From positions 361,314 through 425,313 of the forward strand of contig NZ_JACGXN010000001.1 in NCBI RefSeq assembly GCF_014138285.1: 64,000 nt of DNA, read 5' to 3'. The position numbers were made by a program, and so were the translations under genes. Shown here piece by piece: positions 18,060 through 26,060 of this stretch. Every line of letters starts with the position of its first letter. The stretch's first letter is position 1. The DNA is from Phyllobacterium myrsinacearum (GTDB taxonomy: Bacteria > Pseudomonadota > Alphaproteobacteria > Rhizobiales > Rhizobiaceae). Under the pieces are notes generated by a model. The model had not been told where the DNA came from and did no database searches. It saw only the letters and a list, made by a program, of their open reading frames with translations.

Positions 18060-18512
18060 TCAGTTCTTCTTGATGCGGTAGGTCTGATGGCATGCGCCGC
18101 AATTCTGTGACACCTGCGCAAAGGCAAGCTTGAAGCTGGCAAGATCCTGCGGCTTGGCTGCCGCAGCAGCGGTTGCATCAGCCTTGTACTTGTTGACGGC
18201 AGCAACGAAACCGGCATTGTCTTCCCATATTTTGGGTGACGCGGTGGTCTCACCGCCGGTTTCGCTGCCGACCGGAAAGAGTTTTGCCGGATCAATCTTC
18301 TGCGCATCGTCGTTCAGCTTGTTGAGCGCTGCCAGCACAGCTGCTGCATCGAACGGCTTTTCGCCTTTTGCAATGGGGGCGAGACTGCCCACGGCTTTGC
18401 CCTGATCCTTCATCAGCGCCTGCCGGTCAGCAATCGGATCTGCACCGGCCGCAGCCGAAAACACCGCAAGGGCCAGCAAAGGCGCCGCAGCAAAAGCAAT
18501 CCGTCTCTTCAT
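18060..18512 (-). CDS. Cytochrome c' / c-556 family protein
   Basis: 150 residues: signal peptide (MKRRIAFAAAPLLALAVF...AGA), a four-helix-bundle body and the heme motif CGACH near the C-terminus (QNCGACHQTYRIKKN). The C-terminal heme is diagnostic of the class II cytochrome c family. Met34 in DRQALMKDQGKAVG is the candidate sixth ligand, which would make it c-556-like (low spin). It is a periplasmic electron carrier, first gene of a likely two-gene operon with the di-heme cytochrome. Confidence 0.88.
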   Translation of the reverse strand: MKRRIAFAAAPLLALAVFSAAAGADPIADRQALMKDQGKAVGSLAPIAKGEKPFDAAAVLAALNKLNDDAQKIDPAKLFPVGSETGGETTASPKIWEDNAGFVAAVNKYKADATAAAAAKPQDLASFKLAFAQVSQNCGACHQTYRIKKN

Positions 18513-18601
18513 GAATGTCTCCCAACTCTCGTGGCTTCAAATAATGTGGCTTCAAGGGTTTCCATGTGCACTCTAGAGTAAACATCCCGGATTGCACCCG
18601 C

Positions 18602-18627
18602 GTCATACGATCACATTTTCGTATGAC
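18602..18627. promoter_or_regulatory. Inverted repeat upstream of the cytochrome operon
   Basis: GTCATACGA-N8-TCGTATGAC: perfect 9-base arms about 90 bp upstream of the cytochrome c-556 start. A further CATACGA half-copy follows at 18641-18647. Probably an operator, possibly part of a terminator complex with the hairpin to its right. Confidence 0.5.
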
Positions 18628-18646
18628 AGATAGTGGCTCGCATACG

Positions 18647-18675
18647 AAAAACCCCGGTTTTGAGCCGGGGTTTTT
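18647..18675 (-). terminator. Rho-independent terminator of the Arg/Tyr-rich secreted protein gene
   Basis: Stem AAAAACCCCGG / CCGGGGTTTTT with a 7-base loop. On the minus strand it lies 9 bp past the stop of the leftward gene, followed by a T run. Confidence 0.88.
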
Positions 18676-18683
18676 CTATCTCG

Positions 18684-19031
18684 TTAGATACGGCGCCATC
18701 TGCGATCATGGCGATGATGCCAGTATGGACGATCCCACCGGCGATCATAGCGATGATAGGAACGGCGGTCCCAGCGACGGTCCCACCGGCGATCATGACG
18801 CCGGTCCCATCTGCGGTCCCAGCGGCGATCATAACGATGCCAGCGGCGATCATAACGACGATCATAGTCGCGATAGTACTGAACCGTCTGCAGGCTGGTA
18901 TTTGCAGCGGCTGGCCCCGTTGCCGTGATGGGTTTCTCGACAGTCATCGGCGCGGCGGAAACCGGTCCAGCTACTCCGAGGGCTCCGATCGACATCACGA
19001 CGGCAAAAAGAGCTGAAATCAACTTTTTCAT
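18684..19031 (-). CDS. Secreted low-complexity protein rich in Asp-Arg-Arg-Trp/Tyr repeats
   Basis: 115 residues. A signal peptide (MKKLISALFAVVMSIGALG...SAA) is followed by a short linker and a C-terminal half made almost entirely of RRWDRRWDRR-type tandem repeats with Tyr and His. ATG 19031 follows TGGAGG. Such small Arg/Tyr/Trp-rich periplasmic proteins are common in Rhizobiales (BA14K-like and related), with no agreed function. The strong positive charge suggests binding to envelope polymers or nucleic acid, which is inference. The repeat DNA gives long shadow frames on the other strand. Confidence 0.8.
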   Translation of the reverse strand: MKKLISALFAVVMSIGALGVAGPVSAAPMTVEKPITATGPAAANTSLQTVQYYRDYDRRYDRRWHRYDRRWDRRWDRRHDRRWDRRWDRRSYHRYDRRWDRPYWHHRHDRRWRRI

Positions 19032-19187
19032 AGTGCCTCCAGTGAAAAGCATGGTGAGTGAAACATGCATTTCGACGTTTTAAGTCCCTAGAGAATAGAC
19101 TTAAGTCTAATCCCATGAACCAGAGATGAATAATCAATATGGCGGCGCAAAGGCATACGGGGAAAGCCTGATCACATATAAAAACGA

Positions 19188-19222
19188 GCCGTGCGAATGC
19201 GTGAAAACACCATTCGCACGGC
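19188..19222. terminator. Terminator downstream of ampC
   Basis: Perfect 12-bp stem GCCGTGCGAATG / CATTCGCACGGC with an 11-base loop. It has a T run on the plus side and an A run on the other side, so it can stop leftward ampC transcription. Confidence 0.85.
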
Positions 19223-19273
19223 CCTTTTTGGCGATGACCGGAGGATCAGGCCGCACCGGTTGAACAGGGCGAG

Positions 19274-20440
19274 CTATTCATTCGTACCGAGCGCCGAGAA
19301 TATCTCGTGTGCGATGCGGACTCTGTCTTCATTGGGGTAGTTTTTATTTGCCAGAATGACGATACCCAGCCGCTTTTCAGGCACAAAGGCGACGTACCCG
19401 CCGAAACCATTCGTCGACCCTGTCTTGTTGATAAGCACGTCATCACGCGGGGCCTGCGGCGGCGTGATGGCCGTAACGGATATGGGCTTGAGCATGTCAC
19501 TGGAATTGCTCTGCTGCAGGGTGTTGAGATCGACAGGATAGGCATACTGCTCCCATATCAGATCCTGGGTCATCGGCCCCACCTTGAAATAGCCCGTATG
19601 GGTATCGGTTATGGCTTGCTGAAGTTTTCCGCCGAGCTTGTGCATGGCCATGTTCGCTTCCACGAAATGGATCAGATCGGTGGCTGTGGTTTTAACACCA
19701 TAAGCTTCCGATGACAGGACGGCCTTGCTCACGCGGGCCGGTTCATCCTTCCTCGTATAGCCTTGGGCATATTCCGCCATTTTGCTCTCGGGCACGTCAA
19801 TATAAGTGCTGGTCAATCCGAGCGCGGGGAACAGATCGCCTTCCATCAACGCGGCAAAGTCCTTGTTCATGGCCTTGGCTGCAATGAAACCCAGCATCCC
19901 GATACTCGGATTGGCGTAGGTTCTGTATGCCCCGGCCTTGTAGGCCGGTTTCCATGTCTGGAAATAGCGCATCATCTGGGCGTCGTCTTTGACATCATCC
20001 GGGACCTGCAACGGGAAACCGCCCGGTGTATGTGTTCCGAGATGAAGGAGGCTGACATCGCCAAATGCAGTACCCTGCATCGATGGCAGATACTTGCTCG
20101 TCTTGTCAGAGAGCGAAAGCTGGCCGTTTGCCTGCGCCAGTGATGCCAGCGTTGCGACGAAGGTTTTGCTGATTGACCCGATTTCAAAGAGTGTGTCCGG
20201 CTTGACCGGAATGCCGGTTTCCTTCGAGGCTATCCCATAGTCGAATATGTAGGGCTTTCCATCGACGGTGATACCGACGGCCATTCCCGGAATATTGTAT
20301 TTTTCCATCATCGGCCTGATCGCCGCGTCCACGACAGTCCTGACCTTGTTCCCCTGTTCGTTGGCCGCATGGCCGGCGATCGTTGACGTAGCCGTGGCAA
20401 GCAGGACACACGTCAATACGCGGGTTGCTTTGGAGATCAT
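19274..20440 (-). CDS. ampC: Class C beta-lactamase (AmpC, OCH-type)
   Basis: 388 residues, full length for class C. A signal peptide ends near GHA-ANE. The catalytic Ser and Lys are in FEIGSISKTF (Ser89, Lys92), the Tyr-x-Asn element is YANPS (about residue 175), and the KTG triad is in LINKTGSTNGFGG near the C-terminus. Phrases such as FEIGSISKTF, PGGFPLQVPD and LINKTGSTNGFG resemble the Ochrobactrum OCH enzymes as I remember them. It hydrolyses cephalosporins in the periplasm. GGAAGCC precedes the ATG. A divergent ampR lies 156 bp away, so expression is probably inducible through cell-wall recycling fragments. Confidence 0.95.
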   Translation of the reverse strand: MISKATRVLTCVLLATATSTIAGHAANEQGNKVRTVVDAAIRPMMEKYNIPGMAVGITVDGKPYIFDYGIASKETGIPVKPDTLFEIGSISKTFVATLASLAQANGQLSLSDKTSKYLPSMQGTAFGDVSLLHLGTHTPGGFPLQVPDDVKDDAQMMRYFQTWKPAYKAGAYRTYANPSIGMLGFIAAKAMNKDFAALMEGDLFPALGLTSTYIDVPESKMAEYAQGYTRKDEPARVSKAVLSSEAYGVKTTATDLIHFVEANMAMHKLGGKLQQAITDTHTGYFKVGPMTQDLIWEQYAYPVDLNTLQQSNSSDMLKPISVTAITPPQAPRDDVLINKTGSTNGFGGYVAFVPEKRLGIVILANKNYPNEDRVRIAHEIFSALGTNE

Positions 20441-20596
20441 GTGTGGGGCTTCCTTTGCTGATCAAGGGATACGGCGAGGTATAAGCTTCCTGCCGTCTCC
20501 CGCATTCATTCTGATGACCGGCATCTATTTATTCTCCTGTAAGGCCGTGTCAAAACATGATATCTCGGGCCAGACATAAGAAAAACTAGGCCATCC
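20441..20596. promoter_or_regulatory. Divergent ampC-ampR promoter region
   Basis: 156 bp between the two start codons, the standard place for the AmpR operator. I can see AT-rich stretches near 20480-20580 but could not fix the exact LysR-type T-N11-A box, so only the region is claimed. Confidence 0.6.
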
Positions 20597-21466
20597 ATGG
20601 TTCGACCCTTTCTCCCGCTCAATGGCCTGAGGGCCTTCGAGGCATCCGCACGGCATCTGAGTTTCACCCGCGCTGCCATCGAGTTGTGCGTGACGCAGGC
20701 CGCCGTGAGCCAGCAGGTCAAAAGCCTCGAAATGCGATTGGGCGTACCGCTTTTTCAACGCCTGCCACGAGGGCTTAAGATTACTGCCGAGGGCGAAGCA
20801 CTTTTACCCGTGGTGACAGGCTCCTTCGATCACATGGCAGACACCCTCGAGCGCATCGAGGGCGGCCATGTCCGCGAGTTGCTGTTTCTGGGTGCCGTCG
20901 GAACATTTGCCGTCGGCTGGCTTCTGCCCAGACTGCCGGACTTCCAACGCCAGTTTCCCTTTGTCGATATCAGGCTGTCGACCAATAACAACCGCGTTGA
21001 TATGGCGGCCGAAGGACTGGATTTTGCCATTCGCTTTGGCAACGGTGCCTGGCACGGCACCGATGCGACCCGCTTGTTCGAGGCCCCGCTGTCCCCGCTC
21101 TGCGTTCCGGAACTGGCGCAAACGTTGCGCGAGCCTGCTGATCTTGCCAATCACACGCTGCTCAGAAGCTACCGAACGGATGAATGGAACACATGGTTCT
21201 CGGCGGCGGGCACACCGGCGACACCGCAATTGAACAGGGCGATCGTGTTCGATTCCTCCCTCGGCATGATGGAAGCGGCCCTGCAGGGAATCGGCGTGGC
21301 ACTGGCGCCACCCCTGATGTTCTCGCGGCACCTGGTGGCAGGCGCTGTCGAACAGCCATTCCAGACGTCAATCTCTTTGGGGAGCTACTGGCTGACGCGG
21401 CTGCAGTCGCGTTCGCTGACGCCAGCGATGGCCGCTTTCGCAGAATGGATTGTTTCACAGAAGTGA
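20597..21466 (+). CDS. ampR: LysR family regulator AmpR
   Basis: 289 residues. The winged helix-turn-helix covers about residues 6-65 (PLNGLRAFEASARHLSFTRA, then VTQAAVSQQVKSLEMRLG). The effector domain has AmpR-typical segments (AAEGLDFAIRFGNGAWHGTD and FDSSLGMMEAALQGIGVALA). The GNGxWxG motif is a hallmark of the AmpR/GcvA subgroup. It is divergent from ampC. By established knowledge AmpR is a repressor when bound to UDP-MurNAc-pentapeptide and an activator when bound to anhydro-muropeptides. Confidence 0.92.
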   Translation: MVRPFLPLNGLRAFEASARHLSFTRAAIELCVTQAAVSQQVKSLEMRLGVPLFQRLPRGLKITAEGEALLPVVTGSFDHMADTLERIEGGHVRELLFLGAVGTFAVGWLLPRLPDFQRQFPFVDIRLSTNNNRVDMAAEGLDFAIRFGNGAWHGTDATRLFEAPLSPLCVPELAQTLREPADLANHTLLRSYRTDEWNTWFSAAGTPATPQLNRAIVFDSSLGMMEAALQGIGVALAPPLMFSRHLVAGAVEQPFQTSISLGSYWLTRLQSRSLTPAMAAFAEWIVSQK

Positions 21467-21588
21467 TGACGCGGATCTGACCTCACACCTCCAACCGAAA
21501 ATGTCCATCGCCATGTATCATCCTGCAGTTCTGGGATGTCAGGCAATCGGGTAGACTTCTTCATGCTGGTGAGTCGAAGGAAGAGCCC

Positions 21589-22473
21589 GTGAAGAAAAAA
21601 CGCGCCGACCACGTATGGGATGTTCCGCCTTCGGCGCGCGGCAAGCCTGCACGGCTGACGGTTGCGACATGCCAGTTTCCGGTCTCGCACGATATCAGTG
21701 CCAATCTTACCCATATGCTGGATCTTGTTGCCAGTGCCTCTTCCGCTGGCGCGGACGTGGTGCATTTTCCCGAATGCGCCCTCTCCGGCTATGGCGCCGC
21801 GACATGGCCGTCCTGGGACGATTTTGAATGGGCAACGTTGAATTCCGCCATGGACCGGATTGCCGAAGCTGCCCGCGCCCATGCGATCTGGATTGTCACC
21901 GGTTCGGTCCACTGGGACCCTGCCCATGTGCGGCCCACCAATTCGCTGTTCGTCTTTGATGACAAGGGTGCAATTGCCGGACGTTATGACAAACGCCGCT
22001 GTTCGACCAACGATCTGCGCGCCTTTGCGCCGGGCACCACGCCGCTGACCGTCGATATCAAGGGCGTGCGCTGCGGATTTCTCATTTGCCTCGACTGGGC
22101 TTTCCCGGAGCTCTGGCAGGAGCATGCCGGGAAAGTCGAGATGGTCTTCCACTCCTGTTATACGGACAACGTTTCGCGCGACCGGATCGAGGCCCACACG
22201 ATCCAGCCTTTGATTCAGGGCTATGCCTGGCTTAATCAGTACGCCATCAGTTCCTCAAACTCGTGCCGGCCGCGCCAGAATTTTCCCAGTTTCTGGATCG
22301 AGCGCACCGGCCATCGGGGTGGCACCGCGACGCCCGATGCAACCGGTCTTATCCTGAATGCTCTCACTGATGACCCTGAACTCGATGCCTTTTGTGAGCG
22401 GGTGCTTGAATTCCGCCGCTCGGCAAGTGACGGCAGCCTTTATGCGCCGTATCTGGAAGCCAACAAGACGTGA
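21589..22473 (+). CDS. Nitrilase-superfamily carbon-nitrogen hydrolase
   Basis: 294 residues with the Glu-Lys-Cys triad of the CN-hydrolase fold: Glu in VHFPECALSGYG, Lys in AGRYDKRRCSTND and Cys in CGFLICLDWAFPELW. The start is GTG at 21589 with GAAGGAAGAG upstream. It is an amidase- or carbamylase-like enzyme releasing ammonia from an amide or nitrile. The substrate cannot be read from sequence. It stands alone between ampR and the WYL-type regulator. Cytoplasmic, no signal peptide. Confidence 0.85.
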   Translation: MKKKRADHVWDVPPSARGKPARLTVATCQFPVSHDISANLTHMLDLVASASSAGADVVHFPECALSGYGAATWPSWDDFEWATLNSAMDRIAEAARAHAIWIVTGSVHWDPAHVRPTNSLFVFDDKGAIAGRYDKRRCSTNDLRAFAPGTTPLTVDIKGVRCGFLICLDWAFPELWQEHAGKVEMVFHSCYTDNVSRDRIEAHTIQPLIQGYAWLNQYAISSSNSCRPRQNFPSFWIERTGHRGGTATPDATGLILNALTDDPELDAFCERVLEFRRSASDGSLYAPYLEANKT

Positions 22474-22532
22474 TGCAGCCACTGCCAAAATATGGCATGA
22501 TCTGACAACACACTCTTTCATCCGAGTCCGTC

Positions 22533-23225
22533 TTGTCCCGATCCCAACGCCTTCTCGACCTTATTCAGACCATGCGGCGCTACCGCCGTCCGGTCAGCGG
22601 CAGGGTGCTCGCCGAGGAAACCGGCATCAGCATTCGTACGCTCTATCGTGATATCGCGACTTTGCAGGCACAGGGCGCCGATATCGAGGGCGAGCCTGGA
22701 CTTGGCTATGTCCTGCGCCCCGGCTTCATGCTGCCGCCCCTGATGTTCACCGAGGAAGAGATCGAGGCGCTGGTGCTCGGCTCCCGCTGGGTGTCCAAAC
22801 AGCCTGATAACCGGCTCTCCACTGCAGCACGCGATGCCCTCAACAAAATCGCAGCCGTCCTGCCGGACGACCTGCGTGACAATGTTGACGCTTCTACCCT
22901 TCTCGTTGGTCCCAGGGAAAACCACACAACCGAAGGGGTCGACCTGGCCAGTGTGCGCAAGGCGATCCGCAGCGAGCGCAAGCTCGACATCACCTATCGC
23001 GACCTCAACGGCAGCGAATCCAGCCGGCTGATCTGGCCCTTTGCACTGGGCTTCTTCGACAAGGTCCGCGTCATCATCGCGTGGTGTGAGTTGCGTCAGG
23101 ATTTCCGGCATTTTCGCACCGACCGGTTGTCGCGGCTTGCGGTAACGGACATCCGCTATCCCAAGCGTCGCCAAATCCTTCTGAAAGAATGGCGTGACAA
23201 GCAAGGGATTGCGCAACCAGATTGA
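22533..23225 (+). CDS. YafY-type regulator (HTH_11 plus WYL domain)
   Basis: 230 residues. The N-terminal winged HTH is seen in SRSQRLLDLIQTMRRYRRPV, then TGISIRTLYRDIATLQAQGA. The C-terminal ligand-sensing WYL domain is at about 140-225 (RSERKLDITYRDLNGSESSR, then LIWPFALGFFDKVRVIIAWC). It starts at TTG 22533, the only initiation codon before the HTH begins. It is followed after 69 bp by VOC and EVE genes in the same direction, a combination seen repeatedly in alphaproteobacteria. It probably controls that pair. Confidence 0.88.
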   Translation: MSRSQRLLDLIQTMRRYRRPVSGRVLAEETGISIRTLYRDIATLQAQGADIEGEPGLGYVLRPGFMLPPLMFTEEEIEALVLGSRWVSKQPDNRLSTAARDALNKIAAVLPDDLRDNVDASTLLVGPRENHTTEGVDLASVRKAIRSERKLDITYRDLNGSESSRLIWPFALGFFDKVRVIIAWCELRQDFRHFRTDRLSRLAVTDIRYPKRRQILLKEWRDKQGIAQPD

Positions 23226-23294
23226 TCGCTACTGCCAGAAACTGGCAGCATGTCGTTCTATGTTGCTCCTGTCACAACTTGAAGGAGACATATT

Positions 23295-23678
23295 ATGGCC
23301 AACCCGAATCTCATGATTCTCTATGTTGCCGATGCACCCGCCAGCCGCACCTTCTACGCGGATCTGCTCAAGCGCGAGCCACTTGAGGAAACGATCAATT
23401 TTGCCATGTTTGCCCTTGATTCCGGGCTTCTGCTCGGCGTGTGGGCGCGCGAGAAGGTAGAACCCGCAGTAACCAGCATCAGCTCAGGCACCGAACTCGT
23501 GTTCAGCGTGGAGACGGATGGTGAAGTCAACGCGACCCATAAAGATTGGGCAGCGCGCGGTCTGCGGATTGTCCAGGCCCCGGTACACATGGATTTCGGT
23601 TATACTTTTGTTGCGCTGGACCTTGACGGTCACCGCCTGCGGATGTTTGCGGCAACCCCTGAAGGAGCAGCCCAATGA
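23295..23678 (+). CDS. VOC (glyoxalase/bleomycin-resistance fold) family protein
   Basis: 127 residues with the paired beta-alpha-beta-beta-beta modules of the VOC fold: [20 protein letters not shown] opens it and [20 protein letters not shown] closes it. AAGGAG lies just ahead of the ATG. The metal and ligand positions are not clear enough to tell an enzyme from a binding protein. It overlaps the next gene by ATGA, so the two are coupled. Confidence 0.85.
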   Translation: MANPNLMILYVADAPASRTFYADLLKREPLEETINFAMFALDSGLLLGVWAREKVEPAVTSISSGTELVFSVETDGEVNATHKDWAARGLRIVQAPVHMDFGYTFVALDLDGHRLRMFAATPEGAAQ

Positions 23679-24109
23679 GCGGGCATTGGATCGCAGTTGC
23701 TTCGGCGGAACATGTCCGCCGCGGGCTGCAGGAAGGCTTTATGCAGGTCTGTCATGGCAAGGAAGGTCCGCTCAAGCGTATCAAACCGGGTGACGGGGTA
23801 ATCTATTATTCGCCCACCGAGATATTGGGTGGCAAGGACCGCCTGCAGGCGTTTACCGCCATCGGCCTGGTGCAGGAGGACGAAGCCTACCGCTTCGACA
23901 TGGGTGGAGGGTTTGTGCCATGGCGCCGCAATATCGACTGGTTCGATGCAACGGAAGCGGAAATCCGGCCGCTTCTGGACGGGCTGAGTTTCACCAGGGG
24001 AAGGGAGAACTGGGGTTACCAGTTCCGCTTTGGCGTTCTTGCCATAAACCCGGAGGATTTTGACCTCATCGCGGGGGCAATGAATGCCCGCGTGCCACAG
24101 CGGGCATGA
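23675..24109 (+). CDS. EVE domain-containing protein
   Basis: 144 residues covering one EVE domain (PUA-like fold): [20 protein letters not shown], then [11 protein letters not shown], a middle [12 protein letters not shown] and a C-terminal [16 protein letters not shown] domains bind modified bases in nucleic acids. In bacteria many are linked to restriction or RNA modification, but here the neighbours are a WYL regulator and a VOC protein, so the role is open. The start overlaps the VOC stop. Confidence 0.88.
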   Translation: MSGHWIAVASAEHVRRGLQEGFMQVCHGKEGPLKRIKPGDGVIYYSPTEILGGKDRLQAFTAIGLVQEDEAYRFDMGGGFVPWRRNIDWFDATEAEIRPLLDGLSFTRGRENWGYQFRFGVLAINPEDFDLIAGAMNARVPQRA

Positions 24110-24112
24110 TCA

Positions 24113-25396
24113 TCAAGGATGATTCATCGCCCCGGATGGTGTGAGATGACGGGTTGCAGCCCAGAAAATCAACGCGAGCATACTGATGCCGGCACCTGAA
24201 AGACAGACGCCGGTCCACCCCGCATAGGCGTAGATCAACGTTGACCCCAGCGAGCCGATTGCACTGCCGATGGAATAGAAGATCATGTAACCGGCCGTCA
24301 GTCGGCTCTGTGCTTCCGGACGCACACGATAAATCAGGCTCTGGTTGGAAACGTGAACCGCCTGCAGGGCAAAATCGATGGTCACGACGCCGATGACGAG
24401 AAACCAGAGCGACGATTGCATGAACGCCACCGGTATCCACGACAGGAGCATGATTGTCAGCGCGGCGCCTGTCGTGCGCTGGGCATAGCCCCGGTCAGCC
24501 CATCCGCCTGCCCTTGATGCTGCCAGTGCGCCAGCGGCACCGGCAAGGCCGAACAACCCTATTTCAGTGTGTGAAAGCAAAAAAGGCGGAGCGCTCAACG
24601 GCAACACGAGCGGGGTCAAGAGCATCGTGATATCGGCGAAGATAAACATGGCGATGATGGCGCGGACGCGCAGCACCGGTTCTTCGATGAACAGCAGGAA
24701 AACAGACTTGATCAGCTTCGGATAGGTAATTTTGACGCGCTTCACTTCATTGCGCGGCAGAAAGTGAAACAGCAAGACTGCGATGACCAGTGTCAGGACC
24801 GCAGAAACCGCATAGACTGATCGCCAGCCTGCAATGTCAGACATTGTACCGGCAATGGTGCGGGCGAGAAGGATGCCGATGACGATGCCGCTGGTGACGA
24901 TACCGACCACCCGTCCCCGCTCATGCGGCTTTGCCAGACCGGCGGCATAGGCGACCAGCGCCTGCGTCACAACGGCCAGCAGGCCGATGGACGCCATGGC
25001 CACAAGCAGGGCGAGAGATGTCGGGGCAAAACAAACAACCAGCAGGGCCAATGCGGAAAGTATTGACTGGCCAGCAATCAACCGGCGGCGGTCGATAAGG
25101 TCCCCCAGAGGCACGATGAACAGCAGGCCAAGCCCGTAACCAACCTGCGAAATCGAGACGATAATGCCGATGGTCGCATGGCTCATGCCAAAGCTGTCGG
25201 CGATCGCATCAAGCAGAGGTGGAGCAAAGTAGACATTCGCCACAGCCAATCCGCAAGCCACAGCGAACAAAAGTGCCAGAGGACGTGAGAATTCTATAGG
25301 CTTTAATGCGTCTAAGGGCGTTTTTTCGGTAACTTCACCCCCATAGACCGCTTGTCCGCCGCCTATGACCAGATTATCGTTCTGTTCAAGCTTCAT
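24113..25396 (-). CDS. Major facilitator superfamily efflux transporter
   Basis: 427 residues with about twelve membrane segments. The MFS motif A is at the loop after helix 2 (IVPLGDLIDRRRLIAGQSIL) and a related motif is at WADRGYAQRT after helix 8. An unusual 35-residue polar N-terminal tail precedes helix 1. ATG 25396 is preceded by GGGGGA. It is divergent from an HxlR-type regulator with a clear palindrome in between, which suggests drug or redox-linked induction. The substrate is unknown. Confidence 0.88.
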   Translation of the reverse strand: MKLEQNDNLVIGGGQAVYGGEVTEKTPLDALKPIEFSRPLALLFAVACGLAVANVYFAPPLLDAIADSFGMSHATIGIIVSISQVGYGLGLLFIVPLGDLIDRRRLIAGQSILSALALLVVCFAPTSLALLVAMASIGLLAVVTQALVAYAAGLAKPHERGRVVGIVTSGIVIGILLARTIAGTMSDIAGWRSVYAVSAVLTLVIAVLLFHFLPRNEVKRVKITYPKLIKSVFLLFIEEPVLRVRAIIAMFIFADITMLLTPLVLPLSAPPFLLSHTEIGLFGLAGAAGALAASRAGGWADRGYAQRTTGAALTIMLLSWIPVAFMQSSLWFLVIGVVTIDFALQAVHVSNQSLIYRVRPEAQSRLTAGYMIFYSIGSAIGSLGSTLIYAYAGWTGVCLSGAGISMLALIFWAATRHLTPSGAMNHP

Positions 25397-25416
25397 CGCA
25401 TCCCCCGCGAATGTAG

Positions 25417-25467
25417 TTGCAAATTAAAACCCATTGCCTCATAGCTCCATTGGTTTTATATTGCAAC
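25417..25467. promoter_or_regulatory. Inverted repeat between MFS and HxlR genes
   Basis: GTTGCAAATTAAAACC (25417-25432) and GGTTTTATATTGCAAC (25452-25467) are reverse complements at 14 of 16 positions, 19 bases apart, in the 132-bp divergent promoter. Likely HxlR operator. Confidence 0.7.
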
Positions 25468-25528
25468 CACCCTTCGCGGAGGATTCATAAGATGAGCACT
25501 GCACTGCGACCAAAAAAGGGGGACTACA

Positions 25529-25972
25529 ATGGTCAAGCGAACGAGCCACAAGGATGATCCATGCCCGGTGGCAAGGCCACTGGATGCGATCGGAGACTGG
25601 TGGTCACTGCTGATAATACGCGACGCGTTTGAGGGATCGCGGCGTTTTGGGGAATTCCAGAGAAGCCTTGGCCTGGCCAAGAACATCTTGTCGACGCGGC
25701 TGCGCAATCTCGTTGCCCACGAGATCTTTACGGTGGAGCCCTGTGCGGATGGCAGCGCCTACAATGAATATGTCCTGACCGATAAGGGTCGCGGCCTATT
25801 CCCGCTGCTTGTTGCCTTGCGGCAATGGGGTGAGGAATATTATTCCGACAGCTACCAGGGTACAGTTCAACTGGTCGACCGTGAGACGGGCCGGCCCGTG
25901 CGTCGGCTGGAGCTGCGCTCCGATGACGGCCGCCTGCTCGGCCCGGATGATACGGTGGTTGTCGGACACTAG
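25529..25972 (+). CDS. HxlR family transcriptional regulator
   Basis: 147 residues: winged helix of the HxlR type with the Cys near the N-terminus (DDPCPVARPLDAIGDWWSLL), IIRDAFEGSRRFGEFQRSLG, AKNILSTRLRNLVAHEIFTV and LTDKGRGLFPLLVALRQWGE. HxlR proteins sense aldehydes, quinones or other electrophiles, often through that Cys. It is divergent from the MFS gene. The stop codon TAG (25970-25972) lies inside the CTAG end of a palindromic repeat element, so the original C-terminus may have been altered by insertion. Confidence 0.9.
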   Translation: MVKRTSHKDDPCPVARPLDAIGDWWSLLIIRDAFEGSRRFGEFQRSLGLAKNILSTRLRNLVAHEIFTVEPCADGSAYNEYVLTDKGRGLFPLLVALRQWGEEYYSDSYQGTVQLVDRETGRPVRRLELRSDDGRLLGPDDTVVVGH

Positions 25973-26047
25973 TGGAACGAATTTGACATTCGCATCCCAT
26001 TTGACATCACGCGAAACAAGCGAATGTCAAATTCAAAGTTCCACTAG
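25969..26047. repeat. Palindromic repeat element, copy A
   Basis: 79 bp. Outer arms CTAGTGGAAC / GTTCCACTAG are perfect, inner arms GAATTTGACATTCGC / GCGAATGTCAAATTC are perfect, with AAA unpaired between them on the right side and a 26-base loop. TA flanks both ends inside CTAG. The left end supplies the stop codon of the HxlR gene. Confidence 0.92.
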
Positions 26048-26060
26048 AATTATAGACTTG

